Shown: piece after piece, positions 36,001 through 51,000 of the stretch
Position numbering within the stretch: position 1 is the stretch's first letter
Layout of the letters: every line of letters begins with the position of its first letter
Assembly: GCA_030141605.1 (NCBI GenBank)
Contig: JAQGDQ010000208.1
Coordinates: forward strand, 310,001-374,000
Origin: Tubiluchus corallicola
Lineage: Eukaryota; Priapulida; Priapulimorpha; Priapulimorphida; Tubiluchidae
Direction of reading: 5' to 3'
Length of the DNA stretch: 64,000 nt
Notes under the pieces: model-generated
Databases searched by the model: none
What the model saw: the letters and a program-made list of their open reading frames with translations, nothing else
What the model was told of the DNA's origin: nothing
Program-made: the position numbers and the translations under genes

Positions 36001-39000
36001 TCTATAGATAAAAAAATGACATTCTTTCAATCCAGAACTTAAAATTGAAAAAGACAAAGTGCCGCCTGGATCAGAGTCTTAGGTTGGAAATCTTGAAATT
36101 GTCATTGCTAGTTTAATAATAAGCGACACGTTAACGATATTAAAAGCGCTAAAATTAGTTGACAGAAGGTGGAAGTTCCAGTTAAGCATTTTCTTAGATA
36201 TAATAAATTACATAAAGTAATAATGGTCTGACAAAAGGCCAAGGTAAATAGGCTATGCCTTATTCCTGGCTTTTATTAAAGCAAACTACTTTAAAAATAT
36301 TTAAAAAAAGTACTTAAGGCGAATATTTTATTCTTTAATTTAAAACTGATAGGACTATAAGGAACACTTTTTTGTAATCGATTTCATTACAGGAAAATGT
36401 TGGAAAGCGTTTGGTTTTCCAGTAGCATACAAAATAATTTTTTAATGATTTCAGGAAAGCAACCCGCCGCCATAACGGACGTGGCACCATTTTTGGACGA
36501 CCATAAAAACTTTCATAAGTAACACACTTGACACAGCGTTGACAGATTAAATATGGCCGATTTCGTAATTAACCAAGGGTAATACATTTAAGATTTCCTG
36601 TGTTATTATTCACGGACAGGAGAGGATGAATACGGTACGCACGAGGACAGCGAGGTGACAATGCGCCAGAACGCCAGAGAACCACCCGAGCCGAACCACG
36701 ACAAGACCGGGGGTGTCGCACGTACGACCGAACTTCCTCCCAAGAACCGACAAGTGAAAGGAGGAGAACAATGAGGGGGAAATCATCATTTACATAGGCG
36801 ATGAGCAGCGAATGTTGATGATACCATGTATACAACTCGTTAATAGCCACTTTTATGGCCCACTGTGCATACTTGCTTTTATTCTTTGCAACGACTTTTT
36901 CAGTCACTCGGAGTAGAGGATTGAAATCTGGAGAAATGTTAGTTTGGCGTGGTATGGTCGTCTACACCTGCAGGCAAGAACCATAAATGATAATTGTGGT
37001 TATAATAAGGCATCGTACGTATTTGATAATGAGTTTACAAACACAAAATATAAGCCAGATTTCCACACAGTTACATGATTTTACAAACTTGGACACAGAC
37101 CGTTACTGTCATTAACAATGCTGAGTTGTCATTAGAGCCGAGGTCTTCCATAGCAGAGTCCTCTAGTGGTTAGCTTTACTTCACACGTGACTGTTTTTTC
37201 ATCGCCAATTTTGACTAATACTACTGAGCAGTTATCCTACTTCAAACTAATTAATATATTACTATTTCTAATCGACTCTTCTATTTGGAGAGATTAATGA
37301 CATAACTTCCTGCGTAAGTTTTTTTTACTGTGTCTATGCGCTGCATAAGTCCTACGCATCATAACCATTTTAGAAGAAAAATTTGTTTTGAGACTGATAA
37401 ACAGGAAATTAAGTGGTGACAAATATTGACAAGCTATCAAGTGTTGAAGCATGCAGGCAAACACGACAGTGAATGACTCAGACGTCATCCCAGTTTTATT
37501 TAATTATAAGCTACTGGAGCATAAGGTCATTCTAAGGTAATATGGCAGACTGCAAGGATGTTCTTTAGTAAAAAAAATAAAACTTAAGATTTTAAACTTT
37601 CATTTTTCTCCAGTAGATAAAACTACACCAGAGTGTTTTTCACTCAAGAAAAGGATCCTTTCTTTCCTTCTTACACAGTAAACATGAAATATATTTAGAC
37701 TCAGTTATCACAGGTTGTGTTGCGCATTTTAAAATTACAGTAAACTGAGAAAGACAGTAAAGTGAAAATTACTTTTCACAGAATTAATAAAAAAGATTCA
37801 CATGGCAGTGAAAGCTGGCACTTGCTATTTTTTGTGTAGGTCAACACAATCTGCCAATATGGACGAGTGGCCTCGTGCACTGAGTACGTCTCGTGACAGC
37901 ACGTGTTAGTTGTTAGTGGAGGTGACGGTTTAGTCCATCAGGAAAAAAAGTGAAGTGAAATTCGGTTTTAACAAGTTGTATTACTTATTAAATCAACTTG
38001 ACAAATAGCGAAATATTCAATGTTATCTGGGTTTCACCATAAAGATGGAAATCCCGCCGGAAATATTGAACTTAATTAAATATTTACCTGCTGTCTCATT
38101 GTAAATAACTTTCTTTTACTGTTCTCCTGCGGTCAAGTAGTGCGCCAAGTATTGACAAAACTGTTACAAACCGAACTTTGCTTGAGCTATGGTTTGCAAT
38201 GTTTACTTAACTGCTCGTTGAAAATGCGTGCAGCCATGTATCTATGGTTATAAAATTGCTTTATTGCTGCTTAACCAGCAGTATGACGTTGAATCAAACA
38301 GAGAAAGCCGAACGACATAACTTAAAAATTGAGCTGCAATATGTGTCATCAATACCACCACCGCCACTGCTACCACCACCATCGTGACCGTCGTCATCAT
38401 CACCATCATCTAAATTGCAATGTATATCTTTTTTATAAATTCTGTGAAAACTAATTTTCAGTTTACTATCTCTCTCGGTTTACTGTACTTTTAAAATGAG
38501 GATTTGTGAGGTTTAAATTGTCTAACTTTTAGTTAATGCGTAAAAGTAGTAAATTTTTGTACCTAACCTATTTACGCAAGTTTTATAGTTTACATTTTAA
38601 AGTGCAGGTTTCATTTGGCAATAAGTATGCTCTGCGTCACAAAAGACAAATCACTCTTTTCGTTTTTAAGTAATTATTTAGTAACAGCATAATTATATAA
38701 TGATACAATTATGCTGTTGTTTTACATTAAAACATACATTAAAACATGTTTTACATACATGTGAAACTGTGTTTTTAGCTACCAGTAGCTTGCTTAACAT
38801 GTAATAACAATGGTGATTAAAAAGTATAGGACAGGCCATACCATAATATCACGAATCAAAATATAGCTTTCAAACGAGCTGCTGAATAACATTGCCATGA
38901 AATACTCCTTATTGATGCAAATTGCGACACAGGTAATAATTTAGAGTCAAATCTATATTGATCATATTTTATATTAGATAAACCCAATAGACATCTTCTG

Positions 39001-42000
39001 CATTGCTAAAAAATGGCACGAAAACGTAGAGCAAAACTGTCATCAAATCAATTTTTAGACCCCGATGAGATATTAAATTCGATTATAGCTGCAAAGCACG
39101 CAATGGGCGAAGATTTATGAAAACGTCCAATCCAAACACATTATAATCCAAGGACGATGGCTCTAATAACATAGTCCAAACACAAAACATTCATTGATGC
39201 AAAGCAGAAAGTTGCAGTCGAACAGGTTCAGATTCTGACAAAATTACAGCCATTTACTCATGCACTTACCAGGCGGCAGGCGCCACAACAGATTAATTTC
39301 TGCGAGATTTTTTTCCAAAACTGTCCAACAGGTGGAGACAGTATGCAGGAGGACAGATGTCAACAATTGTAAAAATGCGTTAGCAATAAAATTATGGACA
39401 AAAAGGTGAATCTGCTAGTCTGTGTAGTGGATACTGATCGATCTATATTGTAGAATTTGTCTATATCAAAAAACTTACACGTGACTATAGATTTCAGTTT
39501 AACTGTTTCACAATATTCTCAGTATCTTTTTACTGGTAAGCAAATGAGTGAGTGACCAGTTTAAACACACAATCATATCGCCTCTAGCTATTTCTCTCGT
39601 TGATGGAGGTTAATATTCATGGCGACTCAAGCGATTCAGTCAGCTCAGCGTCCCTTCTTGATAATCCTTCATTGTGAAATAGATTAAGGTCTGACCACAA
39701 CTGTTGCTGCATGCCAACTGTGTAAAATAAGCTAAAAAGACCTATCCAAACTATAATAATATCTATTTGATATCTGTCTAGTATTTGTGCTGATTGTAGT
39801 TTCTAGAGAGTACGACTTCGGGAGAAAAATTGTAAGAGCTTGTCCCAAAAGTAAAACAGTAAATGAAGCAAAATGGAACTGTACACGTCACATAAAGCAA
39901 TTTTTCCGACACATCATTTTTGGCAAGCTAATGAAAGCCGAGAAACCGCTCTTTTTACTGACGAAAACGTGTAGCGGGGCAACAGTTAAGATATCAGCTA
40001 CAATTCTGTGCAACATTAGCATCTTTCAAGATTAGTGAATGCGCCGTTTTTCAGCAGATTTCACACGCGCGAAGACAAACTGTTGCCTGGGTTTTGCATC
40101 AGCCTCCCCCTGACATTCCTTCCCATGGGCAAAACAGCTTCGTTCCTATTGAGAATGAATAAATTTTGAACAAATGAATCGGGCACACGTCTTAAAAAAG
40201 CGTGAAAGGATGAGATTTATTACCACAGTTGCCTTGGCAACGGCAATGACTTAATGGCGACGGCCAGCGATGCAAAATGGAGTTGCACAACATGAATCTG
40301 AGGCGGACGAATTTATCAATGAAGTGTGCCCCGGAAGCAAAATTTCGATAGTTAAAAAATGGTTCCCTTCGATGTCATTAAACCCATGTGCATTTGTGTT
40401 ACAATGTTGTGAACACAGTCTAAGTTGGCCGTATGCTATGTGCAGTACACGTTTAATGGCTAACAGAAAATGTGCAGAAAGATTTGCGAGAAATCAGTCA
40501 AATACCAGACATACCCAGATAATAAAGTTCAGAAAAACTTGAATTTTCCCACAAAATTACAATAAGACTGAAAACACTTGCACGTTACGTCAAGTTGTCA
40601 GGTTTATGAACCATGTAGCTTAATTCAACTCAATGTCACGTTATAACGTTGTGAATAAACGTTATGAATAAAAAAATTTGAAAACTAATTAAATGTATCA
40701 TTGCTATGTTCTCCTGACAGCTGGTGACCAAAAATGTAGTAAACTGTTTTTCTATAACCTATAGCAGAAGCAATGCATTTCCACAAAATCACAATTATTA
40801 TAATATTACGTTAATTTTAACAGGCAAAAGTTGCAAACAGTTGGACAGCAGCAAGTGAACTTGAAAAAATCTTTATAGCAGAACAGTTCTTTGCAGCAAA
40901 ATCAACTACCTTCCTAGTAGAACTGGTAACGCATTGCAAAACTTATTACACTAAATTTATTAGAAGACAAATTACATTTTATTTGCAAAAATTGCAAAGA
41001 AACTGACCGCAAGACTTTTTACAACCCACCCAAGTTTTCAGCGCAAAAGAGCAGCAATTATCAAAATACTGTGTTCGTCTTGTTTTCGTAATAAACATTT
41101 GCTAATGTGTAATTGCCGTCAGGCAAAAACCAACGCACTACAATGCAAACAGACCTGAACAAAAGGTATAACAGCACAGTTGTAAAAACTTGTAAAACCC
41201 AAAGACAAGGTTGAAACAACCAGAACAACAACAATAGCCCAAAAGCCGCAGAGAGTATCTTCTCCCACTGGTGATGAGTAATAAGAGAAACAAGGAACAG
41301 AGACTTCTTTGACGAGAGGGAGAACATCTAAAGTCAATCAAAGTTTAGGAGATTAAGTGGGCTGGCGTTTTGTCAACTACAGAAAATAAGTATAACGTAC
41401 GCATGTTTGAGCAGCGTTAGTAAGGGACGCCAAGGATTTTATCCCACCCCGCAGCTAATCAGCTATATATGGCAAGGGTAATTTCTTAACAGGTCACGCG
41501 AACAACTTTTCCTATATGAAAAAGGCAATACGGCCTGGGTCTAATGCAACTTCAACGAAATGACCTTGGACGATCTTATAATTCAGCACAGCTTCGGATG
41601 GGGGAGGGGAGGAGATGGCTGTTACACGCGACGACATACAAAAATTCATAGAATAAAACACTACAAAATGGAACGAAACAACAGGTTAGGGAGGTTTTGT
41701 TGTAGAAAAAATGTCATTGTTAAGACTTCGCAAAGAAGTTTGAATGTCTGAACAAGGTAACAATATAGTTGAAACAGTTTAATTTTGGGATAACACACCC
41801 ACTGATGTTAGCTTTGGCCAGAAAACACAGGCAAAATGTACACTAAAAAAACAAGAGTACACAGACAAAATGGACATTAATAATATAATTCGAGATAAAC
41901 AACTCGAGCGAAAAATATTTTGTTTAAGCCAGATGCCACCACTTTTCGGACCAACGAAGCAAGAGATCCAAGGTTCACAAAAAGCGCAGTTAAGCGCATT

Positions 42001-45000
42001 TTAAATGCCGTATACAAATAGCTGCATTGTGTTAAAATAGTTTTGAAGTGATGTCACATCATACAGACACCCCATGGGCAGTTGGGCACACGGCTTAAAT
42101 CTCTCAGAAGACAGCAAAATCGAGGAATCTTCCCTTAATGAAAAGAACAGCACGCGTCGGGCGGCAGACTTGGAGATAAAACGATTAGTAAAAAGTTGCC
42201 AGCCGTGACATTGGGATTACCTGGCACATGTTAATGACAGGTATGCGTTAAACCCTGAAAAGAATCATTGTTAAATATAGCATTATTGGCGCAGGTGTGC
42301 TGATTTGGTGATTAAGAAAAAACTGTCATATTAGCGCATCACTGATTATCAGTGTAAGAAATTTCCAGATTCTTAAGCCTGCCTCTTTAAACTTCAGCTG
42401 GACCATATGGAGCTGTCAAATCATTCTACTAGAAGCTGATATATTATTAGAAATAAGTTTAAATGCAGCTGAGTAAAAATGTACTTGTGTTTCAAACCAA
42501 AGAACAGAAACAGTCATGCTGTTAATGCAATTTTTATTCTAGTACAGGATGTTAAAAATATAAAGCGGATTAAAAATATAATGACATGCTTAAAACATAC
42601 TGATCAAAGCACAAAGTAATGATGTTGAATGCTAAGATGTAGATGTATTAAAATAACGTCGTTCTACACATGCCAGCATAAGTCTCACCACACATACTGG
42701 ACTTTGTGTGGTAAGCAAAATTCATTTGTTAGTGCAATGTCTCTTTTGCGTCACCCTGTATAACAGCTACCCAAATATGAATAATTATATTATAGGCGGG
42801 CTATGTGGTTCTGACCGGGATAATTATACGATAAGACTTGACAAAACGTAGTCACCAAATTTGTCCATTCAAAAAGGACTTAATTACCAAATATTATATT
42901 AATTTAAAACTTACAGCAATATATTCTACAAAAGTAGTTACACAAGCCTTATACATCAATAAATTTAAAAATAATCAACAGAAGAAAGAAGACAAATATA
43001 CGCAGATTTCTAACCAAAACTGAAGCGGGAAATATGATTGCACTTACCAAGAACAAAACCCTCACACTGTTGCAAAGGTACAAACTTCTTTTCGTGTTTC
43101 ACTTCAACTGCTGGTTTCTCAAAATGTTCTGTCAGCACGGCTTCAATGGTAAGATGTTCAGACTCATCACCGAGGATAGTGTCCTCCAAGACGGAAGCAA
43201 GAGTAAGATCGTGTGAAAGCAACATCATTACAGTTCAAAAGTCAAGCAGAGGAGGGAATCGAAAAGAGCAGTCAGCAGAAGTGCAGCTAGATGAAATTCA
43301 GCACTCACCTACAATCTTTCCCTCCAGTATTTCAACCCAAGACACTTGCGGAAGATGGGGATCCAGTAAGGGCGTATCAGAACTTGGTGACGGGTTGAGG
43401 TCATCTGGGCTGCTCGTTTCGCATGCTAACTCCACGCACAACATACGTGAATCAGAGACAAAAGAATTGCAAACAGTAGCGTGTGGAGACTGATGGTGGT
43501 GGTATGCAACTCTCTACTGATAAAAGCAGACTTGAGAACTACCAATGGCAGCCAAAACAGATTCTATTTGTTGAATGTCTCGCACGAGAAGCACGCATAT
43601 AATATACATATGATGTCATGTGAAAATACAATCATGAATACAATTACTTGGGAGCAAGAACGCGACTTTTATTTATGCATTAGATGAGCAATAAACTTAT
43701 CAACAACCAATCGGGTTACGCCGTTCTCAAGACATGCGCCACCTTATATAAATTGCACAACAGTCACAAGCGAGCTAAATTCAAGGCAAGTACCTCTGTC
43801 TCAACCAATCAGAGCAAAACAGGGATGGATCTTATCCCGGTTAGATTCTTTATAAGGATAATTCCAGGAGTTCAAGCACCTGTTAACTCCAAGAATTTTC
43901 ATACGACACGAGTCAAACATTTAGATCACATTACACCCACGTGCTGCTTGAAAGGCCCAGCCTAATTTCCGGCAAAACGTGCGCAGTGTGATTAGGGTCA
44001 TCGCATTAGGGCCAAATTTCCAATAATTTGGCCACAATTTCCAGGTGAAAAAACATTATTTTAGAAAAATATACTAAAATACGAATGATTCTTTAAGTAC
44101 AACAACAGACCAACAACAAATTACTCATTCTTCCTAGTCTATAGGCCAGCAAGAACCGATACAGATGGTAAGAAGTTCTGTCGAACAGAAAGTAAGAAAT
44201 AGTTTGCTCTCCAGTGCCCAGACAGTGACGGTCTGCATTCCTCCGTGTCTGCAACTGATGTCCTATCATAAGGAAGGACAATGTGATTAGACGCTGGTCA
44301 CTTGACAACCAATGACTGACTGTGGGGTTCATGCAGCAAAACTTGAACAACGTTGATCCAACAAGTTTTCAGTGTGCTTTCTGGTCTCTATCGGTTATTA
44401 TGGTAGAAGAAACTGAGAAATACATAAAGTATACGCAAAAAATAGAAATACTTTCGAATTATTACGTTATTTTATGTAGAATAACGAATATTTTACAGTA
44501 AAAGTCGTTCCCACACACAAATGATACGTTACAGCACAACACTACTTAAAGTTAACATAATTTCAAAAAAAGGGTAAGCAATTTAAAAATTACTTAGCGA
44601 TGCTTAATGCACGGTAATATCTCAACTTCGTCATTTTCTATCCGCTGTCATTCACGAACATCAAGTGTTATAAATGAAATGACTGAATAAGTTCAAAGTC
44701 TTAAGTTCTTCCCAAGGATATCCTACTACGATGGTATCCTTTTCCTTTCGGACAAGCTGAAACCTATGCATCGTCATGCTTACTACACATACAAAATACT
44801 AAAATGTACCAAATTTTACAAGCACTGTTGTCAGAAAGTACTAACTCTGTAAAATGTTACCATTAAAAATGCACATGATTTTTCCATGCAAGTGATGAAA
44901 AATATTCAATAAGCCCAGATTCATGGGCTTTCTATTCAAATAAACTAAAGTACTTATAGTAACTTTCCAAGTAATAAGTAAAGCTATAGGTCAACGCGAG

Positions 45001-48000
45001 TGGTGGCACCTAGAACAGGAAATCACTAAAACGAACACCTGATACCTGTCTAGTCTTAAAAATCAGTTCCAAGAATCAGAAAGAGAAAAAATGATGGAGC
45101 CATGTGGTCAGAATAGCCTCATGTCATTAAGAGAAAGGACAAAGTTTATTTCCTGCAAAGCACAAATCAATAACAACACAGTGCATAACCGAACATAGAA
45201 AAATTAGATTTTAATGAAAAAGTGTGTCACAAGACGTGATGACGAGGTGCAAACATTCTACAATCATAGTTTTGTTATCATCACTAATAATTAAATAATG
45301 CAATAGGCACGTGGTTATCAATTACCTTTAGGAAATGGAAAGCTAAAACATACAGCTAGTAAACCTGGACTTAAAGCCTTGTACAATGAATACATACATA
45401 TAATTGAGAATTTTCGAACCAGGTTTATGAATTAATTTAATATATATGTACCTGCACATCAGTTAACTCAACTTTGCTAACGTGCTTTGCATTTAGAACA
45501 TTAAAGTAACACAAGCTTAAATCATGAAATGTGCAAGCAAATGAAACTATAATACTATTTAAAAACGCTGCCTGTGTGTAACCATGTGTATTAAAGTAAA
45601 AAATATTATTATGAATATAAACACGTATAAAAAGTGAAGTGCCCAATATGTGCCAAAGCGCTATGCATTATGATAGCCAAAGCAGGACCTGCAGACTGGG
45701 TGCGGGATAGGGAGGAAGTCGGGATGAACAGGAATTCCGTTATAGATAAGGAGTTAAGGAAGTGGAGGTAACAGTATACCAGACTGGTTTATACAATAAC
45801 AACATACCTGCCAGTGTCACGAGCCAAATTAGCAATCATGTTAATATGTAATTAAACCAAATGCAACTAGCGAAGTTAGAACTTAGAAGATTTCCACAAC
45901 AAGTGAGAAATGACGCATGCTTGGAGTAGACTTAAAAGATACCAATAACTTTAAAAAAGTAGGAGAAGTTGCAAATGAAAGTTTGCAGGTGCAAAGTTAT
46001 TCCAAATCAAAAGGAAGTTGGTTCCAGGCTCTTTCCTGTTTGCGATTTCCGGTTGGGTCGCTAAGATATTACAACGTTTACAGATTTTTTGCGCGGTTCT
46101 ATGCAGACAGTCGAATGCCAGTAATGATTTTTTAACATCTCAGAACCAACAAGTTGTTTTGCAGGCTGTCGCTCGTATTGTGCAATATCAAGTATAAACT
46201 TAAAAGAGTAGCTCAGCTTTTTTAACCATTAAAATAATATTACACACCTATACGAAATTGCAACTAAGACTGTAAATGACGTAGTCACTAGTCATTATAT
46301 AATAAAACAGGCTTACATTCAGCTTTCTTAAAGTGTTAAGGACTATGGTTCACATTGTTGCCTAACTCCAGCTATATTTATTTGGTATAACAGTTGTTTA
46401 CAAATCTATAAGCCTAACATACAGCTGCGGTTTACTCGCACATCCCTGATACGCATACCTAAATGCATATAATCTGTGCCTATATCTTTAGTTTAACATG
46501 GTACAAAGGTCATCTTCAATTCATTCATAATTATTTAGCTCAGAAATGCTCGTGTACATAAATTAGTAAGTAGTATTAATTTCACATTCTTGTACAGCAG
46601 CTATTAATTACCAGGCTACTATTTGAAATATTATCACGTAATATGAAGACTAATTACTTATGAAATAGATATAATTTAAAATTATGTATGCCGAATTATG
46701 CAGTATTCGCCCAGAAAGGTGAAATACTGTTAGTATATCAATATTTGATTAATGGCCAATATTTTGTGAATAGACTTCAATGGAGTAAACTCAGATCTAG
46801 TTCGATCCGCCTACACATTGCAAAGTCCAATAATAAGGTAAATGTTGCGAATACAGAGATATTTACCATAAGAAAGTAACATAAAATTTCATTATGCGTG
46901 TGTGCGAAAAGCTGCAAACCAGAATCCAGCATTCAACCGTACGGCCTGGAAAGTTGTAGCAGGACTGGAATCTAGCTAATTACAAAAGATAATCTCGGAG
47001 TGCTTGGCCACGTTCAGATGTATATGTACACCCTTCCTCAACAAGAAAAATAGTCAAGAAGAAGCGTACACAAGCAGCTTTCCCAGCAGTCAGCCATCTA
47101 TTTACAAACCAAGTTCGGCGCTGCTTAAGTTCGCCAAGCACATACCGTGACCATGCGTATATTCCTGTTGCCTTGAATACGGACTAGTTTTCAAACGATA
47201 AAACCATGGAGTCAAAACCAGTAGAATGCACAATGCACATCAAGCTTCGTTGCATCTAATCTTACTTGTGAACGATGCTATGTGCACATATTATCTTCCG
47301 TCACAACAAGTATGTTGTTCATCAATACATCGAGTGTATGTGATGCAAACATGAAGTTGTTTCTCTTCGAAACTTACCATTCCACTCGGTGCTATAATCA
47401 AACAGCTTAAGAGGCTGCTACTGAAGAGACAGAGATTCACTGGCAAATATTGTTACAAACGTGCGGGGGCGTAGGATTAGTGTAGTCAGGTAGACAAAAC
47501 TTCATAGTTGAGATGTAAGCAAAAGACGTGTATTTGTTTTGATCACACAGAGAAGGGAGGGAAATGGAACTTTCAGCGCGGGGGAGTGCAGACTCCATAC
47601 AATTACAAGGACAGGAACAGTCAACTGTCTCAATGTAGTTGCAGACAAAAGTTACTTTGCATGATTGTTTGGAATGTTAACCAAGACCAGGCATATCCAC
47701 GCAAACGAAAAGCAAAAACGCTGGATTTAAACCGCGATACTCCTTCCTACCTCTACCTGCGACAGAGAGCTTCACCAAGATCAGGCATATCCACGCAAAC
47801 GAAAAGCAAAAATCCTGGATTTAAACCGCAATACTCCTTCCTACCTCTACCTGCGACAGAGAGCTTCATCTTTCTAAGATAAACAGCTTATTCGTACTAC
47901 AATAGGTGTGGGAGTCAGGTACACTGAATCTTATTGTTCGTCACTTCCTCCCATACTTGTATTAGCCATATAAGCGGTCAGGTATTCACGTATTCAACTC

Positions 48001-51000
48001 TTGCAGGGTAAATTGTTACAGTACAAGGTTAACCTGTTTATAGGTATAGTGTGAGAACAGTAGTTGTTTGGGAGGACCTGCCAAGTTGTTCCAACTAAGC
48101 TCCTGAGCTCTGTTAATGAAGTATAATTTCAAATTCTCAAAACATAACTATGGATTAAGTTTATTAAACAGTCGTTGTGTTTGTGATGGGATTGCATTTT
48201 GTGTGACAGATACATGCACTCGCAGCTGCATGCTTGTGTTAGTGGACAGTAGTCAGTGGCTGAACAAATACAGCTGAATTACTTCCACACAATTTCACGA
48301 AATCACTGTACAACTTCGTCATATTTATAAAGACATGTGCCAAAAAAGCAGTGCACAACAAAAGAACTATCTCCACGAAACGGGATGATTGTTAGAATCG
48401 GGTAGAACATAGCCCTGCCGCGGTGAACACAATGTCGTGTCTGTTTCACCCGCAGACCTTGCGACACGTGCTTTGAGGGTACATAGTCGTTACAGAGTGG
48501 ACTCAAGCTTAACTAAACTCGATTCAAAACCAACAATACCAAACCGGCGTGCAACAAGCCGAAAAATAGAAGCGAAGCTCAGTTTAAGCCGCTTGCCATC
48601 TTTGTAGCACGTGTTGGCGATGGGCTTTTTTGCTACTAGGTATTATTTTGTTTAAGGTTAAGCGCCACTTATTCCTTATTAGTACACATCTCGACCGACC
48701 GCCACAAAGCGAGGCAAATCAATGCCACGATGCGATCTTTGTATTTAACAGAAATTTGCAAATCGGTGCCAGATATCACAACAGCCAAGCTGACGTCGCA
48801 ATACAATGAAAATATTGTAGTCTCTGTCGTAGTTTGGACGCAGCAATCCCTGACAGGGTAATTACCCCATAACGACTGAGACACGCACCATCAATGCGCA
48901 TCTTCGCAAATAGATACTTTAACAAAAAACGGGCAATTTTCCGAATTTCATAACAATGTATTTAAGCACTTGGGACAACAGGTGGGGCATGGTGGCAGAC
49001 GCGCGGTCTTAAAACCCGGTTTCAATCTCGTCATCATCAAAAAGTGGATCAAAAAACGAATAATCAGGTATTTCGAGCCTTATCGATTGTTACAGTAAAC
49101 GGAGCACCCCTGCAGAGTCTCACGGACCGATAGTCATTGCTAAAATATGCGCAAATAACAATAATATACTACTGCAGAAACAGTAACGTATAAATTATCT
49201 GTATGTGTATGCGCACCTGTGCTGGTAATTATGTATATTGTCATTCCGTTGATTTTGCATGGCTAAAAATAACTGACGTAAGGACACGTAATTTACAAAG
49301 CAAAAATAATCAAACACTTATTCGATGTAGTGCTGGCATGCAACACTGAATGGCGTGGCTCACATAATGTATATCGTTGGGACCAGAGTTTAGCTGGTTG
49401 CTGGGTCTTCAAAGAGGTAAAATGATGAGTACAAATTGCTGATGAAACAAATGAAACAGCTTGGAATCTCGGTTATCCACCCATTTGCTGGCTAATTATT
49501 GGCACTGCTAATTTCGGTCGCTATGCGTACGCTGTCATCACTCACATTTCATCAAAATTAATTAGTAATTGGTTTAGCATTAATCTGTTAAGACCATAAA
49601 AAGCCGGAGCGTTTATAACGGTTAAGATATTTTGCTGGTATCTAAAATGGCCTTCAAATCCAGGCAATTCTGGACTTATTCAGGCAAATCTTGTCACTAT
49701 TTTCATTCTGTTTACTTTCGTCTGAATCTAAATAATAAGGGATTTTTTCTTTCGCTTGGTGCACTAATTGATAATCTTGAATCTAAACACAAAATTATGT
49801 CGGCTACACACTTATGACTATTCTGTACTTCATGACATTTTACATACTTTTTATAGTGCTTAAATTGCATGGCCACCCAACTTCTTTAAGCTATGGTGTA
49901 TATATAAGTATATCCCTCTGGCTCTTGCACACTTTATTACTGCTTTATGTTGCAAATAGTGGTCCAACCACTTTTTCTTGATTTATTATGACAACAGACA
50001 AATTAGTGATTATTCGGCTTGCTTATAATATGCAAATTATCTTTATCCCCAAAGACGGTGTGGACTCTAAAACACTTACGCTGCTTACGCTAACCTCCAA
50101 TAAAACACTTACAAGAAAGCAAGCATTCAAGAAATGCGACCAATGCCTTAGAAGTAGAAGGATAAAAACAAACCGAACTTTTTATTAGGCTTAATGTACA
50201 GGTTTTATAGCCTATTGATTGCACTACAATGAATTTTAGTACAGTGAAATTAGCTGACAGAAAAAAACGAAAGGTAGATGGAACACCCGATATCTGTCTA
50301 GTCTTAAAAATCAGGAAGTTCCAACAATCAGAAAGAGAAAAAATAAGGAGCTATGTAGTCAGATTAGCCTAACGTCTTTAAGAGAAAGGACAGTTTATTT
50401 GCTGCAAAGCACAAATTAAGGAGGAAAAAACAATATACTTCTACACCCAAGTACTATGCGGCGTTAGTAACACGAACTTGATGTGCTGTTTTTCCTCTGG
50501 TTACAGAACGCAAGCAAAATAAAGTTTGCGGTCACTCTGCGCCAAGTAAAAACTGTCTGTCCCTGCCTAGGCGGAAAATCAATGTGTATTCGAACTACCG
50601 TCATTTAGTTTGGACAGAACGCCGACAACGCGATGACTGTGAGAAAGAACATTAGGGAAAGCCCCACTTAACAAATATACCACGAGAGTCTGACAAGAAA
50701 AAAAAATAGTCCATGTGGCTGCTTGAACGTTAGATGGTTAGTGGCTAGGTGTACCTAGACGTTACGGATTAATAATATCGTAATTCTAAATTGACAAACG
50801 TTTACACTTTAAGAACAAATGGCGTAGAAACTAAAATCCATCTTTACGTAATGATTTGTATACTCATGAAAGCAAGCTCATGTACATTGTATCTGCACAC
50901 TAACCTATCTGATCTTCTGGTATTTCTGATCTTTCTAGACCGCTGAAAAATATATGTAAACACACACAGACCTGAAAGGCCCACGGGGACAGCTAATGAT

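Larger units (their letters stand above)
26632..43047 (-). other. Middle of the 34-kb ETS1 intron
   Basis: No supported gene on either strand. Noted inside: CCAAT/hairpin patch (26,990-27,034), the 224-bp palindrome (29,897-30,120), a degraded B-box match (about 31,285), a CpG-rich patch (36,610-36,770) and a short open frame at 39,013-39,117 ([13 protein letters not shown]...) without a family. The TM-like frame at 41,061-41,327 overlaps two other open frames and is unassigned. Confidence 0.5.

Noticed and set aside
36569-36907. 112-residue - strand frame
   Set aside because: No family likeness, no splice donor in phase 1, and it owes its length to the CpG-rich patch.
39013-39117. 34-codon frame [13 protein letters not shown]...
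   Set aside because: Short, isolated, no recognisable domain; surrounding sequence is full of stops. Possibly the scrap of a mobile element, but nothing supports a call.
41061-41341. Hydrophobic - strand frame with membrane-like segments
   Set aside because: Three overlapping frames are open in the same place, no homologue is recognised and no splice context is evident.
45800-45850. - strand [10 protein letters not shown] frame ending at a GTATGT donor
   Set aside because: Ends in phase 2, which cannot join the exon at 19,884.
47375-47420. Small - strand exon-like segment with pyrimidine-rich acceptor and GTAAGT donor
   Set aside because: Entering in phase 1 meets a TAA at once; not compatible with the ETS1 frame.
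47508-47882. 124-residue frame
   Set aside because: Crosses a 94-bp tandem duplication that shifts frame, so there is no sign of selection on the protein.
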